Below are positions 34,243-46,463 of a stretch of DNA of 64,000 nt, one piece after another (the first letter of the stretch is position 1; the number at the start of each line of letters is the position of its first letter). Location: positions 1,006,340-1,070,339 of the forward strand of contig VJWN01000001.1 in assembly GCA_007644065.1 (NCBI GenBank), in the 5' to 3' direction. The notes under the pieces are model-generated. The model did not search any database. It had not been told where the DNA came from and was given only the letters and a program-made list of their open reading frames with translations. Made by a program: the position numbers and the translations under genes. Origin of the DNA: Margaritispora aquatica. Lineage: Eukaryota > Ascomycota > Leotiomycetes > Helotiales > Discinellaceae.

Positions 34243-34861
34243 GGATAGACATGGTATGAGCTGTATGATATGTAAGGTTACTCGGTGTGGAGATGTAGCA
34301 TATAGAATTCCACACGGCTGGGGTTCTGGAATGGCATTTGTAGGCGTTGCGAGAGCAAAAATATGTATGTTTGACAAGGACTCGACAGGCCTATCTCTTC
34401 TTTGTATAGATATCTATTGAAGATTTGAGAAAATCACACTCTCATACATCTCCATGAATCTTAGAAACCTTGGTGACTTGCACGACAGGAACAACTTGCA
34501 TTATCGTGAGATTACATTGGTGTCTATGTAGGCGAAATCTAAGGTATATGTAAGAGACTTATATGTCGAGATAATCTCGAGAAGCTTATGGGGGCGACGA
34601 GCACAACTCGAAATGCAAATGATGACCGACTCATCTAATTCCCAGCAACCGGCTAACATGTTGTTCCAAAATTGGCTGACACAAGACAAGGCATATAATG
34701 CTTCATAGGATCTGTGGGGGTTGTTCTACCCCTTTGGAACTGCCTCAGGTAGTCCTCCGAATTCATGAATTTGATTTGGCACCCATTTGATTGCATCATG
34801 TGCAGTTCACTGACTAGCAAGTAACGCTTTTGTCTATCTACGCCCCCCTCTCCCCGCAAAA
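34243..34861. other. Spacer between the convergent uL24m and ELP1 genes
   Basis: 619 bases holding the two 3' ends. A minus-strand frame at 34653-34859 has no supporting features. Nothing else is seen. Confidence 0.6.
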
Positions 34862-37800
34862 CTAAGAACCAAGCAAAGTTAACCTCTCAAAAGCCTTGAT
34901 AATAGGCGGCTCTTTCTTCTTGCCCGCCTGCTCCATACTCTCCGCCAACACGGCATCACCACCCACAGGTCTATACTCCTCACCCTGCCCCTCAACCGCC
35001 TCACCAGCAGCCTTCTCAACACCAAATACCTCCGGCAAGCAAGCCGTACACATACCCACCACCTCGGCCAACGCACCCTCGATGGCTCTCGCACGTTCCC
35101 ACATTCCTCTCCTCACCAGCCCAACGACCAGTCTCGCGACTTCTTCCCTGACGCTCTCAACGCGCTCGATGAGCCGTCCGACGGAAGCAACGAGGTACTC
35201 TTCCTCGTAAACACTTCCCTTCTTACCTCTTGCGCGCTTCCGTTCTTCTCTACGTCTGTTCTTGCTAGTAGCGCGTGTGACGCCCGTCCCAGCCGTTCCA
35301 ATACTCTGTCCCTGTGATCCCTTGCCCGTGTACCTCGTGAACAGAGAGCGGTTGGTGCTAACCTGCGACGAGGCAGCGATGGAGACATCATCTGGTATAT
35401 CCAGATTATTGGGGTTTGCAGAGCCTTCGTAGAAAGCGAGCGGGTCGGCAATGGCTTTCAAGCGCAGCTCTCGGATGCGAGGCACTTGAGCGAGAAGCTG
35501 GGCTTTGCATTCTGCGAGGAGCTCGGTCGAGGATGCGAGTGCGTCGGCGAGGGCGGGGTCAATCACTTCTTCTAGAAGGGCAGGGACGGATTTGAGGGCG
35601 CAGAGATGCATGGCATCGGCGAAGTGATAGCCTTTGCAGAATGTACGGCATGCATTGTGGACTGAGGATAGGTAGTCGATTTGAATTGTGGCTGCGGAGT
35701 AGTAGTCTTTGGCTTCTACTAAAGCATCGTAGAGAACAGTGGCGAGATCCGTGAGAGCTGGACCTGATAATGGAGGTGATTGAGAGAGAGCACAGAAGAG
35801 GGCTTCGCGCCAGGAAAGGGGGCCGGAGGAGAGATAACAGGACGTGGCTTTTGTGTAGGAGTGCAGGGACTCATAGGCTAGTGCTGCTTCTTTGAAGGAG
35901 GACTTGGACTCCAGATATTCGGCATAGAGGAGAGTAAGTGCTGCATGCCGAGTTGGGTTGTATCGGTAGATCCCAAGAGCGAATTGATATAGTGAGTGTT
36001 TCTTCATATATGCTTGCAGCTCTGTGAATGCATCCAATGTATGTAAGTGCGTAAGAGCTTTTGTATGTCGGGAAAGGTGGTCGTCTATGCTATATTGACG
36101 ACGAAGTTCGGACATTTGCTGGAGATTTTGCATAAATGGAAGGTATTCTCTTGGATCTTTCTGAGACTGCTGCGCAACTAGGAGAGCCAGATCTAAGTTG
36201 TAGAGACCCAAGGCATTGTCGTATAGCTTATTGATATCTGCTAGGAAGCAGATATGCTCAACAGCTTTGTCGGCCATGGAAGGATCTACTTTCATGAGGT
36301 GAGCTACCACTAATAACCCGTCCTCGAGTGCTGGGGGTGATTTGCAAACATTTGCAGTGATAATATTCTGCAAATTTGTCGCTGTACGATTCTTGAGTAC
36401 TTCTAATACAGCATCGCATATCCGATTAACCTTCGAACTCTGAGTAAAGGTGGTTACTGGCGAAGTGGTATCATTGACGCCATTAGCGAGCTGAGCGCCA
36501 TTTTCGGCTGATGGCACTCGCGTTTCCTTGTACATTGACAGAGTGACATCTTCCTCTCTGTATAACTATTAGTTAGTTCTTAGTTGCATGTCATATTTTC
36601 TAACGTACCTGAGTGATGATAAGAAAAGATCAATATAGGTGATCTTCTTGACCTGATCAACAAACATCTCCACATTTGCCAAGAACTGCTCAGGTGCATG
36701 GTCATAGAGAATGTTCATGTCTACTCTTTGAGTTCTGCAATGCGTGAAAGCTCGCTTGTAGTTCTTCTCCTCTATGAGCTTTCGGATACCTGCAACAACC
36801 ATCGCCCGAGGGAAGATTGTTTCCAGGTTCCCTCGTGGCATCTGCAAGACCAGATTTAGCGAAGTAGGCATTGCCGTAACAAGACGTGCACCACGCTCAA
36901 TGCTTCGGCAGCGTTCGTCAATCTCTGGATCGTCCGGTGGAACCTCAAGATCTAATCATCTTAGTAAAATACCGAGAAACAGAGAGAATACATGCTTACC
37001 ATTGACATTAGTTATATGAACAAATTTTATGAGGTGTGTTGTTGTTGTAAATATCAAATGAACTGGAGTTACAAGGAATGACGTGCAGTTTTTGACAATA
37101 AGTCTAGAGTTGGCGTATAATTGACCGTGAGGTGACATTCCAAATGCGATTAGATCTTCGCCATGTGGTACAATATCTGCCCAAGGAAGTAGAATGGGAA
37201 AGTTGGCGTGGGATAGTGACTGATCTCCAAGAGTGAGACTCAGCAATTCTCCTGAATTGTCTTGTGCAAATGCGTGGACCTTTCCGTCCCGGCAGTAGCT
37301 CGACAATATCGAGGCACTTGTAACAGGACAATCGGATGATACCACTTCCTCCATCCTCCCAGTATCGTCATTGAAGTTGTATCGCTTGATTAAAGATTCT
37401 GCATCCGAAGTCTGTAGAACTAAAATCTCGCCATTCCCAGCAAAAGTTACTTGACGGTAAACACAAGAAGCTGAGGACTCTGTTTTACTGAATGTAACGC
37501 GCCCAGTCAACTCAGGAGCAGCTGCGGAGGCGGCAACACTCTTCCACTCGTATATAGAAAGTCCTTGCAGGTGCAGAACTGCAATCATTGACGCATCGGC
37601 ATTGAAAGCAATATCGACAGTATTTGAAAGGGCTTCGAATTCGTGAAGCGCCATGGGTGGTGGAGTGTTAGCTATTCTAAGAGGAGTAACCTTGATTGTC
37701 TGGCCATCAATCACAGCAACTACTCCATAATCATACGGAGGAGTCAAGGATGCGCGTGCGATCGTAAAGATATAGTCCGATACAACGATCAATCCTAATA

Positions 37801-39009
37801 ATGATGTCAGCAATGATCATATAGCAGGGAATCTGTGCTCACCCGTGGATGAGGTCAAGAATCTCAGTGGCTGTTCTGGATGCCATACTATTGGACTATT
37901 TGCGAGCAAATTCGTTGTTTGGATTTCTTGCTTGAGATACCAGTGGTAATTTCCCATAGTCCATAATTGGACACAATCCGACATCGATACCGCAAGAACG
38001 GTAGAATCAGAGTTCCAAAAAAGACGAATATTTTGTGTGTGTGCTTGCAACTGCTCAGCAGTGAGTCGCAGACTAAACTGACCATGTCTCAAGCCATTAC
38101 GCTCAAAGAACACTACATCCACACGATCCTGGAGCCTTTGAACTCCGGCGATAAGATTTCCTGCTGGCCTCCAGCTCAGTGTTCCTTCCAATCCATCGAC
38201 CGGCTCCGAGACGCTGTCGAGGACACCCTCTCTCGAGTATACTCGAATTAAACGCCTTGAACCACCCTCTATAGTCGAGACAGCAAAAAAGGCTCCATCG
38301 CCCCTCCAACTGATCACCACTCGCGAGTCATCACTTGAGCTTAGAACTCCTTCATCCGTTCTTTCTGGCATAGTGGGATCCCTGAGGGCTTTGGCTCCTT
38401 TGCCATGGAATTGAGTTTCTTTCTTACCCCATCCAACAGAAACATGATTTGATGCTTTAAGGTCATCCGAGGTCATGGTAACATCAGCGACACCCTCGAA
38501 ACTTCGACTCATGAATACGACTGTATTCACTTTGGTAGTAATAGCGAGAAGTTCTTCATCAGGCGACCACTTTGCAGCCGTGATGCCTTCATCAATGGAT
38601 CCCATAATTTCGATACGGTCTTCGCCAGGCTGCGGCTCCTCTCTGATGACAACTATGTCACCCCCAGCCATGACCAGACATGCTGTAAAGCTGTCCGCAA
38701 AATAATGAAGATTCAAAATCTCATCGCACGCCAGGTCCGGGTTGGGGCAAGGTGTGTCCCATGATGTTATAAGAGTATGCTCACTATCTGTGAGTTAGTT
38801 TGAAAAGTAGAAATTTGCACTAAGAATTACCTGATACCAAAAGAATGTCTAATTCTGACAAGCTCTATGAGGGAATCGGTTTCAGTTGGTCCAAAAGTGC
38901 ACAACACAGAATCATCTGCAATATCCCATGTTGTTGAGGTTATGGGTCTGCCTTCAAACTGCAAAGGAGGCATCCACTCTCCATAACGAATGTTTCTTAA
39001 GTTGCGCAT
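34862..39009 (-). CDS. ELP1: Elongator complex subunit 1 (IKI3 family)
   Basis: Five exons (39009-38831, 38783-37843, 37794-37000, 36951-36609, 36557-34862) encode 1317 residues, close to the ~1350 of yeast Elp1. Phases 2, 1, 1, 2 are all consistent and the introns are about 50 nt. Elp1 is the scaffold of Elongator, which modifies wobble uridines of tRNA (cm5U derivatives) and so tunes translation; it acts mainly in the cytoplasm. Seen: a start MRNLRNIRYGEW, WD40-like beta-propeller segments in the first ~700 residues (ITAAKWSPDEELLAI, LSWRPAGNLIAGVQ, IRLFWNSDSTVLAVS), then an all-helical half (FTHCRTQRVDMNILYDH, ARTFCKG-like repeats, YLESKSSFKEAALAYESL). Near the C-terminus is the conserved basic stretch RRREERKRARGKKGSVYEEE, associated with tRNA binding, followed by the dimerisation helices. 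It shares a 497-bp divergent promoter with the DUF3984-like gene. Confidence 0.96.
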
Positions 39010-39506
39010 CTTGGGTTTGGATTGTTCTGATGTGCATAAATTCTTATGAACATGCTGCCTTGGGTTGGTTGAATTTCAGTGGTTCACCAGGGCAGGTTTC
39101 GTGACTTTCACGAGACAAAATTTTGACGAGAGAACCTGAAGCAAAGAGCGGCAAGAGGATGCTAAATCTTCTACTAACATAACCTGGTTTAAAATGACTG
39201 ATAAATCATCAAGTTCCCTTTTAAAGTCCAAGAATTACAATTAGAACATTCTAAGTATTATCAGACCTTCTAAGAATAATGCAAATACGTTTCAAGCACA
39301 AATTCCAGGCCCTGTCGGTTGATGCTGCTTTAAATATCTATACCACGCCATCGTACCCTGCTACTTCCCCAGACTTCACGCCATCTTCATTGTCTCGCGA
39401 TATTTAATACCTTAACACCCCACCACCTCCCCATTTCCATTCTCATTCTCCCTTTCACAAACCTCATTCTTTGTTCTCAATTCCTTCTTCATACTATTCT
39501 CGCACA
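39010..39506. promoter_or_regulatory. Divergent promoter of ELP1 and the DUF3984-like gene
   Basis: 497 bases between two start codons pointing outward. The right half is C/T-rich just before the plus-strand ATG, as is common in fungal promoters. I see no clear activator consensus. Confidence 0.55.
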
Positions 39507-40619
39507 ATGGATATTGCATATAACCAGCATTCGCCCTACTCTCGACACCATAGCCACTCGCATACCAATCTCAATCGATTAACTTTGGCTCCATTGACGT
39601 CCAGACTTCCCCTCTCCGACGAAGATGCTCTTCCTGATACTAGCATACACGTTTCTTATCTAGAAGGACGGTCTGCTCCCACGACACCTTCAATCCTTTC
39701 CCGGACCCATTCTCGAGTCTCCCTGCCAAAGCCCAAAGATTTGGCGATACCTAAATCTAAATCGAGCACACATCTGCTAGCGAAACCGCGATCTCCTCAC
39801 AAGCCTCGCAGAGAGGATCTCAGTCTCAGCGCCTTGTCTCCGAACGACAGAAATGATTCGGACTGGCTATTACGAGCAGGTGCCTCTATATCTACTTCGA
39901 CACGAGAGTCCAAAGGCCAGGCATGGCTTGTTTCAAGAGCTAGTTCCACGAGCTTGACAGCACAACGAGATGACGAGGAAGAGCAATTGGAGAGGGAACT
40001 TGCAAGGGAGAGGGAACAAGCTAGCAGAAGAGCAAGCAGGAGAGGTAGTGTTGTTGGGTCTATCGATGCAGACGATGAATTCTCGCCAGTTACAACAAGA
40101 CGCAGTCTGAGTTTCGGTCCAGCTACAGGAGGGAGCCGCTTTGGAAGCAGAAGTAGAGGCAATAGCAGACGTGGAAGTAGAGTCCTTATCACGCCTCTGA
40201 CCGGAGGAGCGGATGGCTACTTTGACCAGGTCGATTACCTTCGCGGAAACTATATCACGGAACCTGATTTCGTAGACGCTGAAGTGGAAGTGGAGTATGA
40301 TGGCATTGAAGACACTGTGAAGCGGGACGAGGCAGAAGTGAGGAAGCTAGCAAGAGCAAGTAGTCTCGGTTTCGGTGGCTTCTTAGAGAAGATGCTTGGC
40401 TGGAGCCTGTTTGCTGTTGACGAGGACGGAGAGGATACCGAGGAGACCTTCGATGAAAAGGCAGAGGATTCCACGCTTTCGTCGAGACCATCTCGACATA
40501 ATTTCGACGAAGATTCAACGCCTCGACAAGAAGTTCCTCCACCGCTCAAAGATGAGGAAGCAGGCGGCTGGCAAGATGCAGCTTGGTTATTAAGTGTAGC
40601 AACGAAGGTTTTGCTTTAA
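39507..40619 (+). CDS. DUF3984-like fungal protein
   Basis: Single exon, 370 residues. The open frame reaches back to 39471, but the first ATG is at 39507 (CACAATGG, a good context). The protein is hydrophilic and low in complexity. A Ser/Thr/Pro-rich N-terminal half contains a compact conserved-looking block (LSLSALSPNDRNDSDWLL, then RAGASISTSTRESKGQAWLV). Next come an acidic/basic helix (DDEEEQLERELAREREQASR), an Arg/Ser/Gly-rich stretch (GSRFGSRSRGNSRRGSR), and a C-terminal module with EVRKLARASSLGFGGFLEKM and WQDAAWLLSVATKVLL. From memory this matches the uncharacterised fungal DUF3984 family, whose members are of similar length; no search was made. Several RxxS-type sites suggest phosphorylation. 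The short hydrophobic C-terminus could be a peripheral membrane or binding motif. Function unknown. Confidence 0.85.
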   Translation: MDIAYNQHSPYSRHHSHSHTNLNRLTLAPLTSRLPLSDEDALPDTSIHVSYLEGRSAPTTPSILSRTHSRVSLPKPKDLAIPKSKSSTHLLAKPRSPHKPRREDLSLSALSPNDRNDSDWLLRAGASISTSTRESKGQAWLVSRASSTSLTAQRDDEEEQLERELAREREQASRRASRRGSVVGSIDADDEFSPVTTRRSLSFGPATGGSRFGSRSRGNSRRGSRVLITPLTGGADGYFDQVDYLRGNYITEPDFVDAEVEVEYDGIEDTVKRDEAEVRKLARASSLGFGGFLEKMLGWSLFAVDEDGEDTEETFDEKAEDSTLSSRPSRHNFDEDSTPRQEVPPPLKDEEAGGWQDAAWLLSVATKVLL

Positions 40620-43600
40620 GCAAAATGGTAATTAATGTTGAATCTGTGTATGTCTAGTCCTTCTTTGCAGGAAATTCATCTGCGGCAAGAGTAAACTCCG
40701 CATTCAATCACTCTCTTTATTTTCAAGTTGTTTTTTGTCCTGAATTCCTGGCATCATTTTCTGCTTGATTCCTGCTTTGGAAACATACCATCTAAGCTAT
40801 CGAAACCAGTGAGCTTTAATCATACACTTGGTACTTTTGAGTCTCTGATACCTTCTATGTATTAGCAGCCACAACAGGCGCCGAACCCTCCTCTTCCCAC
40901 CCTGCCCTTCTTCAGACCCTCCAGAGAATCGCATTGAAGTACTGCGAATGGTTTGGGGTGAGAGGAGCTTTCAAGAGGCATGGGAATTAGAATGGAAGCA
41001 GTGGAGTGATATTGAAATAGGAGTCAATGGTAAGTATCAAACTTTCGAGAGAAGTCTCATTCTCTGCTCCATCGAGGAAGATGATCAAGCTAGTGCTGGT
41101 ACGTCTGCGATACAAATTTACTGTGAGGGCGGTGCATTGGAGAATCAGAGTGGGTAACTTTCGTGAGTGTCAGCTTAACAAGGAGTTAAGATTTGGAATT
41201 AAAGAGCACAGTAGCAGGAGCAACTGATCTGAAATTTGTTTTGTTTTGCCAATTGCTTCACTGCTGTCAGGATTGGATGCCAGCGCTCCCAGTCGTGTTT
41301 CCTTGTATTTGTGTCTCGCTCTTTTTGGAATATAGTTGTGCTCCGGGTTTCTTCATTGCTAAACTTGCAGAAGTTTGGGACATATTCACAAGAATGAGAC
41401 TGATACTTAACGTATAGTAAGCTGTTGAAAAGTTTTTACTTCGTGTCACAGATCAATCTCTTCTCCTTCGTATTGAAGCCTACGTATGCTCTAGAAGTAA
41501 CCAATTTCAAACACTTATTTTTATAACTATCTTAACACACTCTTCTCCATCTTACATTGATTGGATTCAGCTTGGAGTATAATGTACTTACATCTCGACG
41601 GATTGGTGGCAAGATACCCAAAAAGGTTGTAGCTGAACTCTTAGGTGAATTACAAAGGAAATCATTTAGATTTGCTGTTAACTCATGGGACGTGACCGGA
41701 AACATCACACACAAACAAGATCTATCATTCCACATTCCACACAATGAGCCCGCACAAAACAATCGCAAGATCCGCAATAGGAAGGGTCGGAGCATTTCCT
41801 ATTCCTGCTTTGTGCATTGTTCAGATCTTAGGTGGTAAATTTCTTACTTCGAATTTCTCGCTGAAAGCAAAGCTGCCGTCAATAGCCCAGTGGCTGTCAA
41901 GTACTTACTGTCCGATTATCAGAATTACGTTGCGATTCCTCCATGCATTGAGCTTTGGGCGAAGTCTTGTGGTAATTGCCTGGTGATTTTATGGATGATC
42001 TTAAGGATCATGATGAAGTATGTATGGTCTCCATGAGAAAGAGTGGGGACCAAGCTATCTTCTGCTCTCAAGCATTGCCCCTTCTTGACGTTTGGACCAA
42101 GCTTAGTTTTGAAGTAGGGGAAGGCGAGCATCAAATGGACAGCCGATACGGGAGCGTAAACTAAGACGTTGCTTTGTTCCACAGGACTAGGTCTAGGCGA
42201 TTGGTCTTCTTCTTTCCTAGGAATGCAGGTCGAGGTGCTGCTTATTGGCGGGACGTCGACTTTGAGAGGGATAGCTCTATTTGGAACGAAGTTGTGCAGA
42301 TTCTCTAAATCTTGAGGCCAGGTGTCTCTCCGCCTGCCTAGTCAATAGTTGATTTAACATTGTCGTGTCCAAGTGCGCCACAGAGTTGGCTTCGGCGTGT
42401 CCACACAAATGGATTTAATTGAGTGACCGTGTTACAAATCCTTATCCATAAAATCATGCAATGTTAATGTTGAGGATTCTAAGACTGGCATGTGCTTACT
42501 CACCTCAGGCCACTTTGCATATGTACCTTATGTTTGTATCCAAACTAGCGTGAATTCCGAGAGTCTAGTTTGAAGTTCCTGCAGAATTCAGAAGTAGCGG
42601 TGTAGCAAGAGACATCGATCGATTCCTTGCTTGAAACTTCGGACCTTTGGTCGCACAAGCTACTGGACTTGCAGTTAGCGAAAAACCTGACCCTCAAGCA
42701 TGAATTCCAATCACGATGACTTCCAAACAAACAGATAGAATTCTTGGAATAAATACGAATACATTACTCGAAGCCCTTTAGTCTTATAGGAGTTGTATAG
42801 GTTGATCGAGCAACAGATTTTACTTGCATTGTGCAAGTGACCGCCACTTAATCAAGTATCACCAGAATGTAGCAATTGTTCACTTGGCTTCGCGCATTTG
42901 CACCAAGAGCGCGTAAATTAGCCTGAAACTATTGAAATATCCAAAAACTTCACTGTCAACCCAAACCTCGCTATCATATCTACACTCGCTGTCAGCCTAA
43001 ACTGTTCGCTTGTTATTTTCGCTTCTGTCTTCTGTGTATACACACGTATCAACCATCCTTAGGAATTCTACATCCGTTTAAACAAATGAACTTCTTTCCC
43101 TCCTTTAAACTCGACATAAGATCAATAGGTCATTAGTACCAATTAGAGAACGCACAGCTCCACCACCACCAACTTCCCATCGAAAATGTGTGTGCCAAAA
43201 CCCGCTCTCTCTGCTCCTCAAAACCTTTCGCTTCGACCTTGTTATATACCCAAAGAAAGCACACGGACCACTTTACTCCAGCTACGAAGTAAATTCTAGA
43301 GCGCAATTATCCCTTCAACGTTAAATCCTACTTACCAGAGTATAGCAAAGTGAATATAGCAAAGATATCTTCGCTTTCCAGATTTCTGCCTAAGCAACCC
43401 ACAATAAATCCACCATTTATTTTCCAATCCAAAAACTATATGCTACTGCATGTAACAACAAATTTGGAACTAGGTCTTCCCCTTTGACTTTGCCCGGCTG
43501 TTCACCATATACTTCCTTTTGAACCCGTATTCTCGGGTGAATGTGAACAAAGCAACGTTAAACAAAGCATAGCCTACACGTGGACCACCTTAGGTCAGCG

Positions 43601-44628
43601 GACCTATCACGAAGGAAAAGAAAGTAATGGATGCGCAAAGCTGCTGTCATTTGCAGCGCGGCTCTTGAGAATCAAGAATGCAGGTTGCTTAGTTTACGAA
43701 AAGTCGAGGGTGAAAATACACTCAAGAATTCACTGATGTCCTTAAACACCGGTGATGTTGTCATCGGTCGTTCTTTATCTTCCATCATTTGATTTCTGCG
43801 TAGCTTGAAGAAAAGCGATGAATCATTTGGGTATTCTCACAAATACCTTGTACGTTGAGTTTCTACGCTGTTCAAGCCCCACTACAAATACCAAAAATCC
43901 GAACTCAAGATTTGCTTTTCAATTGCAATAAATATATTACTAGATAGAATTTTTTAGTTTTGATTTTCCCGAGAAAAAAAACCCCCCAAACCGAGAGCCT
44001 CCAACGCTCACTCATCTGAAACCAAAAGAGAAAAGGCTTTTGTTGGTCCATAAAAGGAAAAAGCCATTACAGAAGCAAAGCTAGCAAAAGATCAAAGAAA
44101 GCTAAGAGGAATGTGTACGATGCCGAGAGAGAGAGGGGGGGGGTTGGCTCCTCGATATGCTTTGTACAGCTGAAACTCCCATCCCGAAAGTCACGTTTTA
44201 GGTATCTTCCAAGTAACCTCGACCATACATTGTTTTTGGTTCTTTTGGCTCTTGTAATGAATAAAGTTTCGAAGCGCACGAGAATTATATTTGCTGTCAA
44301 GCGTTGAAAGAGCACTACCGCTTGCTCTCAACTCCTAACAATGGGCAAACAACTCTCCGGCAAACTTTTTGCATGGTCGAGGGAAAGATCACCGAAAACA
44401 GCGAGGAAGCGAGGGGGCTGCTCCTAACTATATTATGTAGGTAGATTTCGAACAGTAAGAGATTGCAGGGAGAAGGCACGACACGAAGAGTCAAATCTTA
44501 AAAATATCATGATAACGAAGATACTCAAGATTGCATAACATATTCAAAAGCTATTCATGAACTCATAATATCCAATCTACTCTACACTCTCTCCCACTAA
44601 CTCTTATTCGCAAGTTTCATACAAACAC
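40620..44628. other. Gene-poor stretch, nothing recognised
   Basis: 4.0 kb between the stop of a plus-strand gene and the stop of isocitrate lyase. Open frames are short (under 95 codons) and lack known motifs. A purine-rich run (GAGAGAGAGGGGGGGGG) lies at about 44128-44144. No RNA gene or mobile element was seen. Confidence 0.5.
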
Positions 44629-46463
44629 TCAATGGAATTGATCCTCAGTGACGCCCTTCCCCATCGCACTAGTACTGCTCACACCGCCCTGCACCATCTT
44701 CAACAACTCATCCACATAGTTGGCACCACTCCACTTCTGATGCTTTACGACATCCACGCCGCCATCCATTTCCGGCTCCTGGACCAGCTCGCCATAGGCC
44801 CTCATGCCTTGCTTACTGTACGCCTTGGCGAACTGATCGGAGATAAGGGCGGTGGTGTGCAGACCCGCCAGCGTGATGAATTGCCAGCAGTAGCCGAGCT
44901 TGGAGAGACGCTGAATGTATGTCTCTTGCTCTGCGCGTGGCATGGCAGATTTCCAGTTGAAGGATGGAGAGAGGTTGTATGCTAGTCTGGAATGATTGTT
45001 AGCTGAGTGGAATGAGTGGGTAAAAGGGAAGCGCTCACTTTTGCTCTGGGTAAACAGCATGCACCCCCTTGGCGAATTGCTCGGCTTGTGCGTAGTCTGG
45101 AAGTTTGCTCTCCATCCAGATGGCATCGCAGTAAGGGGCATAAGCGATTGCACGGTTGATGGCACATTCACAGCCACCTTGCAACCTGTAGTAACCCTCT
45201 CGGGTACGTGGGCTATCCCAATCCCATGGAATATCAACACCAGTGATGCCCTTGGCAATGGCTCGTGCCTCGGCGTTGCTCTTGCCCTTTACATCCTTCA
45301 GGAATCGAGCAGCAAGCTCCTTCTTGTTGACATGCACACCAGAGTTAATGGTATCAATGACAGCATCGTTGAAGAGTTTGAGGTTTGCTTGTGCAGTCCA
45401 TGCATCCTCAATTGCCTGAAGCTCAGCTCCGTTCTTACCTGCCCGCTCAGCTGCAATCATGAGATCGTTTAATGGCTGTAGACTGGGATTTGTGGAACCG
45501 AGAATGTAGGCATGGTCGCGAGGATCAATCGTAGTAGAAATAAGGGTGGCAGCTTCGGCGTCAGTTCGTGCAATGGCGAGCAAATCAGTTCCTATGGAAG
45601 GTTAGTTAAATGTTTTGGAATTTCCGAAGAAATCATACCCATGATGTCAGCCTGAGCACGAATAGCAACGAGACGGTTGATATGCTCGCTTATTGGTACC
45701 AACACCTTGCCAGCCATATGTCCACACTTCTTGGTTCCTGGTGCTTGATCCTCAATATGAATACCAGCAGCTCCCTTCTCAATGAAGAGCTTGGTCAGCT
45801 TCATGACCGCAGTCAAACCACCATGTCCAGTATCCGCATCTGCAATGATCGGTCGAAGGTAATCGATGTTCTGGAGCTTGGATCGGTCTGCTTTCGATTT
45901 GGTAGTTACTCGCTCTTCTCGTTGCTTGCGGTCGTGGAAGAGTTGTGCCATAAAGAGATGGCTGACTTTGTTTGGTACAGTGGTCTAAAGCAGTTAGTGA
46001 TTGAGATTCAAGGAGAAACTATCAGCTAACATATGGATAGTCTGCCAAATCTGGACCTGGCTCGTCTGATGCAGATGCGGTAGAGGATGATTGCCAGCCA
46101 GAGACATAGACAGTATCAAGATATTTTGCCATTTGCGTCAACATGGTGGGTTCTAAGCAACCATAGGTATAACTCGCTTCGCCATTCTGGTGGTAATTAG
46201 TGATCAGTTTACTTCTGCCATTCTAATGGGACACTTACCTTGAATCTGCCTTCGAGGATTTCCCAAAGCTTCTTTGATTGGACATTGCTTGGATATTGAA
46301 TCTTCAAATTCCCTCGCTTTGCTACAATTTGCTCCGCTGTGAAGGCTCTCTTGGTGTACCTCCATCTTGAGTCTGTCCACCACTTCTTGACCTCTGCAAC
46401 TTCCGCGAGGTACTGTTGCTCCTCTTGATTGGGATCAACAGCCACATTATTCATTGGGGCCAT
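44629..46463 (-). CDS. ICL1: Isocitrate lyase
   Basis: Five exons (46463-46239, 46186-46031, 45984-45639, 45591-45039, 44986-44629) give 545 residues, typical for fungal ICL. The first ATG gives [20 protein letters not shown]. The enzyme splits isocitrate into glyoxylate and succinate, the first step of the glyoxylate bypass needed for growth on acetate, fatty acids or stored lipid. Seen: [31 protein letters not shown], the metal/substrate segment ADADTGHGG, the catalytic signature [13 protein letters not shown] (Lys-Lys-Cys-Gly-His, ~212-216), the [13 protein letters not shown] strand and [14 protein letters not shown] near the end. The C-terminus is EDQFH, so there is no PTS1 peroxisomal signal, though fungal ICLs can reach glyoxysomes in other ways. 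It lies 2 kb from neutral trehalase on the same strand. Confidence 0.97.

Noticed and set aside
41557..41838. Plus-strand frame of 93 codons
   Set aside because: No motif, no clear splice sites, and a frame of similar length on the opposite strand overlaps it.
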